From: an uncultured Streptococcus sp.
GTDB taxonomy: Bacteria; Bacillota; Bacilli; Lactobacillales; Streptococcaceae
Assembly: GCF_905372115.1 (NCBI RefSeq)
Contig: NZ_CAJPNR010000018.1
Location: 1-36,454, forward strand
Length of the DNA: 36,454 bases
Direction of reading: 5' to 3'
Numbering within the stretch: position 1 is the first letter of the stretch; each line of letters opens with the position of its first letter. A program made the position numbers and the translations under genes. Positions 25,248 to 32,896 of this stretch are shown piece by piece. The notes under the pieces are model-generated. The model made no database searches and was not told the origin of the DNA. It saw nothing but the letters and a program-made list of their open reading frames with translations.

Positions 25248-25315
25248 GCTCGGTCATTCTGACAATTTATTCGAGCATTTACAATACTAGCGCTAGCTTA
25301 GGCGACGTAGTCGCC
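25248..25315 (+). other. small nested hairpins downstream of purD
   Basis: GCTCG (25248-25252) pairs with CGAGC (25272-25276) and encloses GTCA-TTC-TGAC (25253-25263). Then come the palindrome CTAGCGCTAG (25287-25296) and a perfect hairpin GGCGAC-GTA-GTCGCC (25301-25315). None is followed by a clear T-run. With the element at 25322-25452 they fill most of the purD-purE gap. Confidence 0.5.
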
Positions 25316-25321
25316 AAATAC

Positions 25322-25452
25322 GATAATGGTCGCCGTGGTGAAAAGACCAGAACAGTGTATGTTCTGGTCTAGGGAAAATTTGAGACTTCGGGCTCAAATT
25401 TTAGGAATGAAACCGAAGGTTTGCTTCCGACCCACCACCTAAGACCATTATC
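25322..25452 (+). other. multi-branched inverted-repeat element before purE
   Basis: Outer arms GATAATGGTC (25322-25331) and GACCATTATC (25443-25452) are perfect complements. Inside them GTGGTG (25335-25340) pairs with CACCAC (25433-25438). The interior holds two perfect 10-bp hairpins: AGACCAGAAC/GTTCTGGTCT (25344-25370), and AAAATTTGAG/CTCAAATTTT (25375-25402) with a C-TTCG-G tetraloop; a weaker GAAG/CTTC hairpin follows (25415-25427). The total is 131 nt, ending 8 nt before the AAAGG ribosome site of purE. It could be a cis-acting RNA leader, a processed RNA, or a MITE-like repeat with terminal inverted repeats. I do not recognise it as the ZTP, purine or other riboswitches I know. Confidence 0.7.
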
Positions 25453-25474
25453 AAAAAGAAAAAGGATATTAACA

Positions 25475-25963
25475 ATGAAACCAATTATTTCCATCATCAT
25501 GGGCTCAAAATCCGACTGGGCCACCATGCAAAAAACAGCTGAAGTTTTAGATCGCTTCGGTGTAACCTACGAAAAAAAGGTTGTCTCTGCTCACCGCACG
25601 CCTGATCTCATGTTTCAACATGCGGAAGAAGCCCGCAGTCGCGGTATCAAGGTCATTATTGCAGGTGCTGGAGGCGCAGCCCATTTACCAGGTATGGTCG
25701 CAGCAAAAACCACTCTGCCTGTCATTGGTGTACCAGTCAAATCACGTGCTCTTAGTGGCGTGGACTCGCTCTACTCTATCGTACAGATGCCAGGTGGCGT
25801 GCCTGTGGCGACAATGGCTATCGGTGAAGCAGGCGCGACCAATGCGGCCCTCTTTGCCCTCCGTCTCCTGTCAGTAGAGGATCAGGCTATTGCGACAGCT
25901 TTGGCAGATTTTGCAGAAGAACAAGGAAAAATCGCTGAGGAGTCTAGTAATGAGCTCATCTAA
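25475..25963 (+). CDS. purE: N5-CAIR mutase PurE
   Basis: Converts N5-CAIR to CAIR, acting after PurK. 162 aa, class I. Seen: IIMGSKSDWATM, SAHRTPDLM, the conserved GAGGAAHLPGM, PVIGVPVKS and GVPVATMAIG. The start is ATG 25475 with AAAGGA about 10 nt upstream; a longer frame from 25421 would begin inside the inverted-repeat element and is rejected. Overlaps purK by 14 nt. Confidence 0.97.
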   Translation: MKPIISIIMGSKSDWATMQKTAEVLDRFGVTYEKKVVSAHRTPDLMFQHAEEARSRGIKVIIAGAGGAAHLPGMVAAKTTLPVIGVPVKSRALSGVDSLYSIVQMPGGVPVATMAIGEAGATNAALFALRLLSVEDQAIATALADFAEEQGKIAEESSNELI

Positions 25964-27041
25964 AACAATCGGAATCATCGGTGGCGGTCAGCTGGGACAG
26001 ATGATGGCCATTTCTGCTATCTACATGGGGCACAAGGTCATCGCGCTGGATCCTGCGGCGGATTGCCCAGCTTCTCGTGTGGCGGAAATCATCGTGGCAC
26101 CTTATAACGATGTGGAGGCCCTCCGTCAGTTGGCGGAGCGTTGCGATGTCCTGACCTATGAGTTTGAAAATGTTGATGCTGACGGTTTGGATGCTGTCAT
26201 CAAGGAGGGACAACTCCCTCAAGGGACGGACTTGCTCCGGATTTCTCAAAATCGTATCTTTGAAAAGGATTTTCTCTCAAACAAGGCCCAAGTCTCCGTG
26301 GCACCCTATAAGGTCGTAACTTCTAGCCAAGACTTGGCGGATATCGACCTGTCGAAAAACTATGTTCTCAAGACGGCGACTGGTGGCTACGATGGACATG
26401 GGCAAAAGGTCATTCGCTCGGAAGCAGACTTGGAAGAAGCTTATGCGCTAGCGGATTCAGCAGACTGTGTCTTGGAAGAATTCGTCAATTTTGACCTTGA
26501 AATTTCTGTCATCGTGTCAGGAAATGGCAAGGACGTGACAGTTTTTCCAGTTCAGGAAAATATCCACCGCAACAATATCCTGTCTAAGACCATTGTGCCA
26601 GCCCGCATTCCAGCAAGCTTAGCCGACAAGGCTAAAGCTATGGCGGTGCGAATCGCAGAACAACTTAATCTGTCTGGAACCCTTTGCGTGGAAATGTTTG
26701 CGACAGCTGATGACATTATTGTCAATGAGATTGCCCCCCGCCCACACAACTCTGGGCACTACTCTATCGAAGCCTGCGACTTCTCCCAGTTTGATACTCA
26801 TATTCTGGGTGTTCTGGGAGCGCAGTTGCCAGCTATCAAACTACATGCACCTGCAGTTATGCTCAATGTCCTAGGTCAACACGTCGAGGCTGCTGAAAAA
26901 TATGTCACAGAAAATCCAAGCGCCCACCTCCACCTGTATGGTAAAATAGAAGCGAAGCACAACCGCAAGATGGGACATGTGGCTTTGTTTAGTGATGTAC
27001 CGGATAGTGTGGTTGAGTTTGGGGAGGGGATTGATTTTTAA
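25950..27041 (+). CDS. purK: N5-CAIR synthetase PurK
   Basis: ATP- and bicarbonate-dependent carboxylation of AIR. 363 aa from ATG 25950, which has GAGGAG 7 nt upstream inside purE; the frame is open further upstream but lacks a ribosome site. Seen: TIGIIGGGQLGQMMA, LTYEFENVD, ATP-grasp YVLKTATGGYDGHGQ, EEFVNFDLEISVIV, and the metal-binding NEIAPRPHNSGHYSIEAC. All are typical of PurK. Followed after one base by a small ORF. Confidence 0.97.
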   Translation: MSSSKTIGIIGGGQLGQMMAISAIYMGHKVIALDPAADCPASRVAEIIVAPYNDVEALRQLAERCDVLTYEFENVDADGLDAVIKEGQLPQGTDLLRISQNRIFEKDFLSNKAQVSVAPYKVVTSSQDLADIDLSKNYVLKTATGGYDGHGQKVIRSEADLEEAYALADSADCVLEEFVNFDLEISVIVSGNGKDVTVFPVQENIHRNNILSKTIVPARIPASLADKAKAMAVRIAEQLNLSGTLCVEMFATADDIIVNEIAPRPHNSGHYSIEACDFSQFDTHILGVLGAQLPAIKLHAPAVMLNVLGQHVEAAEKYVTENPSAHLHLYGKIEAKHNRKMGHVALFSDVPDSVVEFGEGIDF

Positions 27042-27042
27042 A

Positions 27043-27306
27043 ATGACAGAAGAATTTGATGAATTGCTAGATGATGAAATAACTACCGTTACACTGACTT
27101 ATACGGACGATTTGATTGTTCCAGAGATTGCGGATAGAGAGGGGATTCATATTTTAGAGAGAGCTGGCAATCAGCTAGTCTTAGAATATTCTTGTTCCGT
27201 GAAGGAAGTTAAGGATTATCTGAGTAGTTACGGCCTGCCTAGACATCCTGAGAGAATTTCATTTGAATTTTCTATACAGGAAGACTCAGAAAATGATAAT
27301 CTTTAA
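27043..27306 (+). CDS. small acidic protein of unknown function (87 aa)
   Basis: 87 aa, acidic, no signal peptide or membrane segment, family not recognised. Start is ATG 27043, one base after purK, with GGAGGGG about 14 nt upstream; the longer frame from 27 kb upstream of it overlaps purK and is not used. Tight spacing makes it part of the second purine block. Base composition is like its neighbours, so recent transfer is not evident. Confidence 0.7.
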   Translation: MTEEFDELLDDEITTVTLTYTDDLIVPEIADREGIHILERAGNQLVLEYSCSVKEVKDYLSSYGLPRHPERISFEFSIQEDSENDNL

Positions 27307-27326
27307 AGCTAAATGGAGACCAGTTT

Positions 27327-27554
27327 ATGATTCAAATCATCGTCAATGCTTTTGTGGAAGAAAGCAAAGAAACTGCCGTTGTGGAAGTGCTCTTTGCCAG
27401 TGCCGACCATGAAAAAGTAAAAGCCAAATATCAGGAATTAGAGATTCAATATCCAGACAATTATCAGGCTATTTATGATTTGCCTTTGGATACGGATCTA
27501 AGTAGCTTGCGACACTATCCGTCGGTAGCGATAAGCAAGGAGGAGTTTAATTAG
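27327..27554 (+). CDS. small protein of unknown function (75 aa)
   Basis: 75 aa, soluble. The N-terminus is strand-like (MIQIIVNAFVEES), followed by a helix with charged residues and a C-terminal HYPSVAISKEEF. Family not recognised. TGGAGA lies 8-13 nt before ATG 27327. It begins 20 nt after the previous small gene and ends 3 nt before the racemase gene, so it is co-transcribed with both. Confidence 0.7.
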   Translation: MIQIIVNAFVEESKETAVVEVLFASADHEKVKAKYQELEIQYPDNYQAIYDLPLDTDLSSLRHYPSVAISKEEFN

Positions 27555-27557
27555 TCT

Positions 27558-28247
27558 ATGAAAACTATTGGTCTGATTGGTGGTATGAGTTGGGAAAGTA
27601 CCACATCTTACTACCAAATCATCAACGAAACCATCAAAAAAGAACTGGGTGGCCTGCATTCAGCTAAGATTCTACTTTACAGTGTTGATTTTGCAGAGAT
27701 TGAGCATTATCAGGCAGTCGGAGACTGGGAGAAAAGCGGTCAACTTTTGGCAGATATTGCTCAGCGCTTGGAGCAAGCTGGTGCAGATTTCATCGTTATT
27801 TGCACCAACACCATGCACAAGGTTGCTCCGCAGATACAAGAAAAGATTACGATTCCAATCTTGCATATTGCGCAGGCAACCGCGCAGGCCTTGTTGGCAG
27901 ACGGTATTCAGAAAGTCGGCCTCCTAGGGACCAAGTACACCATGACTCAAGATTTTTACAAGGAGAAATTAATAGAGTCTGGGTTAGAAGTGCTGATTCC
28001 AGACCAAGCTGGTATTACAGAGGTCAATCGGATCATTTATGACGAGCTCTGTCTAGGAGATATCAAAGAAAGCTCAAAGCAGACTTATCTTGCCGTTATA
28101 GATGATTTGAAAAAAGCAGGCGCAGAAGCTGTTATCTTGGGTTGTACCGAGATTGGTCTCCTCGTCAAGCAATTCGATACTGACCTGCCTCTCTACGACA
28201 CAACAGTGATTCATGCAGAGAAAGCGGCGGAGTGGGCGATAGAGTAA
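27558..28247 (+). CDS. aspartate/glutamate racemase family protein
   Basis: 229 aa, cytoplasmic, PLP-independent two-cysteine racemase fold. Seen: the N-terminal TIGLIGGMSWESTTSYY, Cys82 in ICTNTMHK, and Cys196 in ILGCTEIG, the two catalytic bases of the family; the GLLGTKYTM segment also fits. The YgeA/RacX branch acts on various amino acids, so D-aspartate is only one option. It sits in the purine block without an evident link, unless D-amino acids or aspartate (used by PurC and PurB) matter. Confidence 0.92.
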   Translation: MKTIGLIGGMSWESTTSYYQIINETIKKELGGLHSAKILLYSVDFAEIEHYQAVGDWEKSGQLLADIAQRLEQAGADFIVICTNTMHKVAPQIQEKITIPILHIAQATAQALLADGIQKVGLLGTKYTMTQDFYKEKLIESGLEVLIPDQAGITEVNRIIYDELCLGDIKESSKQTYLAVIDDLKKAGAEAVILGCTEIGLLVKQFDTDLPLYDTTVIHAEKAAEWAIE

Positions 28248-28299
28248 AATGTTGGAATGAACAATCATTAAATTTAGATTTAATTTTAAGGAGAATATA

Positions 28300-29160
28300 A
28301 TGATACCTGAGTTATTAAAGAGCGTTGAGAATGGATATACTATTGAAACTGATGGCTTAACTATAAAAAATAATGCAATTATCACTAGAAATAATAGCAT
28401 CCAAATAACAAATTTATCTATGTTAAGCAAAAATGAGTTTAAATCACCAGTTACACTACTAGATATAATCATTTTGATAGTTCTATTTATTATTGGATTA
28501 ATCCCACCATTTCTAGGTTTAGTATTTTTCGGTCTGTATGCGTGGTATGTTTATAATAAACATCAAAATCATTTGAAGTCAAAATATTATATAGTGTTTA
28601 ATTTGGGGTCGAGCCGGAATTATTTATTGTATTTTGAAGACGCTAAATTTAGAGATACTGTTTTTAATATTATTACTGAATCTTTTGGTAATAAAGCGGA
28701 AAATATATACATTGATATAAAAAATCAAAATATCGAGAATTATGATAGTAAAAATATCTATGAAAAGGAGGTATCTCAAACAAATGTGTCGGGCAATGAT
28801 AATGTAATTGGAAATAATTTTGGTTCAGAGAATAATGTCGCAATAAAAGGTGATAATAATGTCAATTCAAGCATTATTAAAGATTCTAAAATAGGAAAAT
28901 CCAGCATAGATGCTAATATTGCCTTCCCTTGGCCTGAACTTTCTCAACAGCTTCAACAGATTATTAGTAATTCTTCTGTTTTATCTGAACAAACTGTTGA
29001 AATTTTAAAGAAATTACTTGATGCGGCTAATAAAAATAATGAGACTGAGTTTACTGTAATTGTTAAAGAAAACGCAACATTTTTTAATCAACAGTTCATT
29101 AAAGATATAGTATCAGGTACTTTAGGTAATATTATATCGTCACTACTATTAGGTAGATAA
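28300..29160 (+). CDS. AT-rich membrane protein with Asn/Gly-rich repeat region
   Basis: 286 aa, family not recognised with certainty. Seen: an N-terminal strand-rich stretch (about 1-48), two membrane segments (about 50-86, ILIVLFIIGLIPPF and LVFFGLYAWYVY), a second strand-rich part as in small PH-like domains (about 90-140), then an Asn/Gly-rich stretch with SGNDNVIGNN and KGDNNVNSS (about 165-205), and a helical C-terminus. Gly-Asp-Asn repeats of this sort occur as linkers in some bacterial defence and signalling proteins (recalled). AAGGAG lies 7 nt before ATG 28300. Its base composition is about 22% GC in a 60-nt block counted, against well over 45% in purB, so it looks acquired. Confidence 0.75.
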   Translation: MIPELLKSVENGYTIETDGLTIKNNAIITRNNSIQITNLSMLSKNEFKSPVTLLDIIILIVLFIIGLIPPFLGLVFFGLYAWYVYNKHQNHLKSKYYIVFNLGSSRNYLLYFEDAKFRDTVFNIITESFGNKAENIYIDIKNQNIENYDSKNIYEKEVSQTNVSGNDNVIGNNFGSENNVAIKGDNNVNSSIIKDSKIGKSSIDANIAFPWPELSQQLQQIISNSSVLSEQTVEILKKLLDAANKNNETEFTVIVKENATFFNQQFIKDIVSGTLGNIISSLLLGR

Positions 29161-29179
29161 GAATCAAGGAGAAAAAATC

Positions 29180-30475
29180 ATGATCAACCGTTACTCTCGC
29201 CCCGAAATGGCGAACATTTGGACTGAGGAAAATAAGTACAAGGCTTGGCTGGAGGTAGAGATTCTGGCTGATGAGGCCTGGGCTGAGCTGGGTGAGATTC
29301 CCAAGGAAGATGTGGCCTTGATTCGTGAAAAGGCAGGCTTTGATATCGATCGCATCTTGGAGATTGAGCAGGAGACGCGCCACGATGTGGTGGCCTTTAC
29401 GCGAGCGGTTTCTGAGACGCTGGGCGAGGAGCGCAAGTGGGTGCACTACGGCCTGACCTCGACTGACGTGGTGGATACGGCCTACGGCTACCTCTACAAG
29501 CAGGCCAATGACATTATTCGTGAGGACCTGCGTCGCTTCACTGACATTATTGCAGAGCGGGCGCGGGAGCACAAGTTCACCATCATGATGGGGCGGACTC
29601 ACGGGGTGCATGCGGAGCCGACGACTTTCGGTCTCAAGCTCGCAACCTGGTACAGCGAAATGAAGCGCAACATCGAGCGTTTCGAGATTGCGGCTGCGGG
29701 TGTGGAAGCTGGGAAAATCTCTGGTGCGGTTGGAAACTTTGCCAACATTCCGCCATTTGTGGAAAGTTATGTCTGTGAGAAATTAGGCATCCGTCCGCAG
29801 GAGATTTCGACTCAAGTTCTGCCACGTGATCTCCATGCTGAATACTTCTCAGCCTTAGCCTTGATTGCGACATCTATCGAGCGCATGGCGACTGAGATTC
29901 GTGGTCTGCAAAAATCTGAGCAGCGCGAAGTCGAAGAGTTCTTTGCCAAGGGTCAAAAAGGCAGCTCAGCTATGCCGCATAAGCGCAATCCAATCGGCTC
30001 TGAAAATATGACCGGTCTGGCGCGGGTCATTCGTGGGCACATGGTGACGGCCTTTGAGAATGTCTCTCTCTGGCATGAGCGCGACATTTCCCATTCGTCT
30101 GCTGAGCGGATTATCGCACCAGACACAACCATCTTGATTGACTACATGCTCAACCGCTTTGGCAATATCGTCAAGAACTTGACCGTCTTCCCAGAAAATA
30201 TGAAGCGCAACATGAACTCAACCTTTGGTCTTATCTTCAGCCAGCGGGCTATGTTGACCTTGATTGAAAAAGGCATGACGCGTGAGCAAGCTTATGATCT
30301 GGTGCAGCCAAAGACTGCTCAGTCTTGGGACAATCAAGTAAACTTCAAGCCTCTGCTCGAAGCGGATCCAGAAGTCACTTCTCGTTTGACTCAGGAAGAG
30401 ATTGATGAAATCTTCAACCCAGTTTACTACACCAAGCGCGTGGATGAAATCTTCAAGCGCGTGGGGCTGGATTAA
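29180..30475 (+). CDS. purB: adenylosuccinate lyase PurB
   Basis: Splits SAICAR to AICAR and adenylosuccinate to AMP. 431 aa. Seen: MINRYSRPEMANIW, HYGLTSTDVVDTA, MGRTHGVHAEP (catalytic His region), and the signature loop GSSAMPHKRNPIGSENM with the catalytic Ser. AAGGAG lies about 10 nt before the ATG. It is the last purine gene in the window and ends at a convergent terminator. Confidence 0.98.
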   Translation: MINRYSRPEMANIWTEENKYKAWLEVEILADEAWAELGEIPKEDVALIREKAGFDIDRILEIEQETRHDVVAFTRAVSETLGEERKWVHYGLTSTDVVDTAYGYLYKQANDIIREDLRRFTDIIAERAREHKFTIMMGRTHGVHAEPTTFGLKLATWYSEMKRNIERFEIAAAGVEAGKISGAVGNFANIPPFVESYVCEKLGIRPQEISTQVLPRDLHAEYFSALALIATSIERMATEIRGLQKSEQREVEEFFAKGQKGSSAMPHKRNPIGSENMTGLARVIRGHMVTAFENVSLWHERDISHSSAERIIAPDTTILIDYMLNRFGNIVKNLTVFPENMKRNMNSTFGLIFSQRAMLTLIEKGMTREQAYDLVQPKTAQSWDNQVNFKPLLEADPEVTSRLTQEEIDEIFNPVYYTKRVDEIFKRVGLD

Positions 30476-30480
30476 ACAAA

Positions 30481-30511
30481 AAAATAGGCACTTCGTAAGA
30501 AGCGCCTATTT
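30481..30511. terminator. convergent terminator after purB
   Basis: AAATAGGC and CTTC pair with GAAG and GCCTATTT around GTAA, with one mismatch. The T-run is long on the minus strand and weaker on the plus strand, so it serves the reductase gene best and purB also. Confidence 0.85.
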
Positions 30512-30519
30512 GCTTTATC

Positions 30520-31086
30520 TTAAATCTGACTGGCCATTTGCCCGATTTTCTGCAGCATTTCTTGGCGTTGTTGGTCTGTTTTGCGTTCTACTCCGTTGAG
30601 CTCGGTCAGTTTGACTGGAGAAATACCACAAAATTTCAAGACTTGATTTTTAAGTACCTTGCCATAGTCTTGGACAAAAGGCAGGGCAAAACCTGGTGTG
30701 TTGTGGCTGACGATAATCCAGCTGGACTTGCCTTGCAGGTGGCCTTGGAGGCCGATTTTCTTATAAGAATAGGCAAAGTCAGCAGTAAAGACGCGGTCGA
30801 TAAAGCCTTTGAGAATGGCCGGCATACCGCTCCACCAGATAGGGAAAATGAAAATCAGATGGTCTGCCCAAGTAATCAAATCCCGGTATTTTGCCATTTC
30901 AGGGTCTTTGTGCAGGTCACGGCGTCTATGTTCTTGGTCAAAGCGCAAAATCGGGTCAAAATTTTCAGCATACAAGTCCAAGGTTTTCACCTCGTGCTTT
31001 TTAGAAAGATTGTTTTGAACTTCTTTGAGAATAGCAGCATTGAAGCCAGTTGGGCTGGGGTGGGTGTAAATAATCAAGGTTTTCAT
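30520..31086 (-). CDS. flavodoxin-fold NAD(P)H oxidoreductase
   Basis: 188 aa, cytoplasmic, NQO1/MdaB/KefF-like. Seen: KTLIIYTHPSPTGFNAAI (FMN phosphate-binding segment), the IFIFPIWWSGMPAILKGFIDRVF block that is typical of this family, and a GLQGHLQGK stretch. It likely reduces quinones or other electrophiles with FMN or FAD. Overlaps the upstream TetR gene by 4 nt on the same strand, so regulator and enzyme form one unit, probably induced by a quinone-like or thiol-reactive compound (inference). Confidence 0.92.
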   Translation of the reverse strand: MKTLIIYTHPSPTGFNAAILKEVQNNLSKKHEVKTLDLYAENFDPILRFDQEHRRRDLHKDPEMAKYRDLITWADHLIFIFPIWWSGMPAILKGFIDRVFTADFAYSYKKIGLQGHLQGKSSWIIVSHNTPGFALPFVQDYGKVLKNQVLKFCGISPVKLTELNGVERKTDQQRQEMLQKIGQMASQI

Positions 31087-31679
31087 GATCGTTCTCCTTT
31101 GATATAAATGTCAAGCATGTGCTCAATCGTGCTTTGGATGGCTTGAGGATCAAGGTCTTGTCCGATGGGACTGTTGGCTAGAACGGCTAGGCCTGTGATA
31201 AAGCTCCAAAAGTGAAAAAGACTTTCTGCTTCGCTATTGCTAAAATTTTCCTCCTTGCGAAGCTTTAAAACAAGCTCCTTAAATTTATCAAATCCAGGCA
31301 AGTCCGACTCCAAGAGAATTGTGTCCTGCGTCACCTTCATATATTTAAAAGGGAATTTGATAAAGAGAGCTTCGAAAAAATGAGGGTAGGTCTTAGCAAG
31401 AATAATGAAATTAAGTCCAAGCCGGGTCAGCTGATCACGCGCAGAACCTGTCGCATCAATATTTTCATTGATTTCCTGATTGAGAAAGAGCGAAAGCTGA
31501 GTCAAAACGACCTTGAGATAGCCTTCCTTGCTCTCAAAATGGCGGTAAGGGCTGCCGTGAGTCACACCGCAGACCTTGGCAACAGTCCTGAGCGAAAGCT
31601 GTTCAATTCCATGTTTTCCGATTTCGTCAATCCCTGTTTGAATGAGCTGTTCTTTCAGCTGGGCAGTATTGCGTTTCAT
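31083..31679 (-). CDS. TetR/AcrR family repressor
   Basis: 198 aa. The N-terminal HTH (about residues 10-55) shows TGIDEIGKHGIEQLSLRTVA and CGVTHGSPYRHFESKEGYL, typical of TetR proteins; the C-terminal domain is helical ligand-binding and variable. ATG 31679 has GGAGGAG upstream. Its promoter carries two 17-bp operators, one overlapping the -10, so it most likely represses itself and the reductase gene downstream. Confidence 0.94.
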   Translation of the reverse strand: MKRNTAQLKEQLIQTGIDEIGKHGIEQLSLRTVAKVCGVTHGSPYRHFESKEGYLKVVLTQLSLFLNQEINENIDATGSARDQLTRLGLNFIILAKTYPHFFEALFIKFPFKYMKVTQDTILLESDLPGFDKFKELVLKLRKEENFSNSEAESLFHFWSFITGLAVLANSPIGQDLDPQAIQSTIEHMLDIYIKGERS

Positions 31680-31693
31680 GTATCTCCTCCAAA

Positions 31694-31750
31694 AGTATAC
31701 ACCGTCTACTTATCTATCTTTAGTATACGCTGTCTACTTTTTCTTGTCAA
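31694..31750 (-). promoter_or_regulatory. tetR promoter with two palindromic operators
   Basis: On the minus strand: TTGACA (31750-31745), 17-nt spacer, TATACT (31727-31722). Two copies of AGTATACnCnGTCTACT, a partial palindrome AGTA.AC...GT.TACT, lie at 31694-31710 and 31722-31738, centres 28 bp apart. One overlaps the -10 and spacer, the other lies just after the start point. Confidence 0.85.
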
Positions 31751-31790
31751 CTAATTTGATGTTTTCTTCTAGTCTAAGATTTGGCAGAAT

Positions 31791-31843
31791 TTGCTTTCGG
31801 TAAGATAAAATGTTAAAATAATATCAAAATGATAGCGCTTTCT
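31791..31843 (+). promoter_or_regulatory. dhaK promoter with CcpA cre site
   Basis: TTGCTT (31791-31796), 17-nt spacer, TAAAAT (31814-31819) with TGT before it (extended -10). The cre-like ATGATAGCGCTTTCT (31829-31843) fits WTGNAANCGNWNNCW with one mismatch. It lies just after the start point, a position where CcpA represses. Confidence 0.7.
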
Positions 31844-31896
31844 TTTTAGGGTAAATTGCTCATTTATAAAGAAGTGCCGAGAAACGGAGGACATCT

Positions 31897-32886
31897 ATGA
31901 AGAAAATCATCAACGATCCAACAGCGGTTGTAGACGAGATGCTGGAGGGCTTAGCCTATATTCACAGCGATTTGGTTTATCGGGTGGAGGGCTTTGACAT
32001 CATTGCCCGTAAGAGTGAGAAGACGGGCAAGGTTGGCCTGATTTCTGGTGGAGGGAGCGGTCACGAGCCTTCCCACGCGGGTTTTGTCGGCGAGGGCATG
32101 CTGTCAGCTGCTATTTGCGGAGCAGTCTTTACTTCGCCCACACCTGATCAGGTCTTGCAGGCTATCAAGGAAGCAGATGAGGGAGCTGGGGTCTTCATGG
32201 TGATTAAGAATTACTCCGGCGACATCATGAACTTTGAAATGGCTCAGGAAATGGCTGAGATGGAAGGGATTGAGGTGGCTAGTGTCGTCGTAGATGACGA
32301 TATCGCAGTGGAAGACAGCCTCTATACTCAAGGTCGCCGTGGAGTGGCAGGTACCATTCTTGTCCATAAGATTCTAGGGGATGCGGCGCGTGCAGGCAAA
32401 TCTCTGACTGAAATCAAGGCTCTGGCTGATGAGCTGGTCAAAAGTATTCACACAGTCGGCTTGGCTCTGAGCGGGGCAACCGTACCGGAAGTCGGCAAGC
32501 CTGGTTTTGTTTTGGCTGATGATGAGATAGAGTTTGGCATTGGCATCCATGGTGAGCCCGGCTATCGCAAGGAAAAGATGCAGCCGTCTAAGGACTTAGC
32601 CAAAGAATTGGTCGAAAAGCTCAGTCAGTCCTTTGAGTTCAAATCTGGCAAGAAAATTGGTATCCTCATCAATGGTATGGGTGCAACACCACTCATGGAG
32701 CAGTATGTCTTTGCGGCCGATGTAGCAAATCTTCTGGCAGAAGCTGGAGTCGAAGTTGTCTATAAAAAGCTGGGTAATTACATGACTTCCATTGATATGG
32801 CTGGGATTTCTCTGACCTTTATCCAGCTGGACCAGCCAGACTGGCTGACAGCTCTCAACAGTCCTGTCACGACAGCCGCTTGGTAA
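31897..32886 (+). CDS. dhaK: dihydroxyacetone kinase subunit DhaK
   Basis: Binds dihydroxyacetone for PEP-dependent phosphorylation. 329 aa. Seen: GLISGGGSGHEPSHAGFVG, the DSLYTQGRRGVAGT region, and His218 in GIGIHGEPGY, the residue that covalently holds the substrate (same number as in E. coli DhaK). CGGAGG lies upstream of the ATG. dhaL follows after 10 nt. DhaK, DhaL and DhaM together use PEP via the PTS rather than ATP. No DhaQ or DhaS regulator is next to it; a cre site suggests catabolite control. Confidence 0.97.
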   Translation: MKKIINDPTAVVDEMLEGLAYIHSDLVYRVEGFDIIARKSEKTGKVGLISGGGSGHEPSHAGFVGEGMLSAAICGAVFTSPTPDQVLQAIKEADEGAGVFMVIKNYSGDIMNFEMAQEMAEMEGIEVASVVVDDDIAVEDSLYTQGRRGVAGTILVHKILGDAARAGKSLTEIKALADELVKSIHTVGLALSGATVPEVGKPGFVLADDEIEFGIGIHGEPGYRKEKMQPSKDLAKELVEKLSQSFEFKSGKKIGILINGMGATPLMEQYVFAADVANLLAEAGVEVVYKKLGNYMTSIDMAGISLTFIQLDQPDWLTALNSPVTTAAW

Positions 32887-32896
32887 GGAGGTGCTT

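Noticed and set aside
25177..25474. Purine, ZTP or other known riboswitch before purE
   Set aside because: The conserved core sequences of those classes are absent; only inverted repeats are seen.
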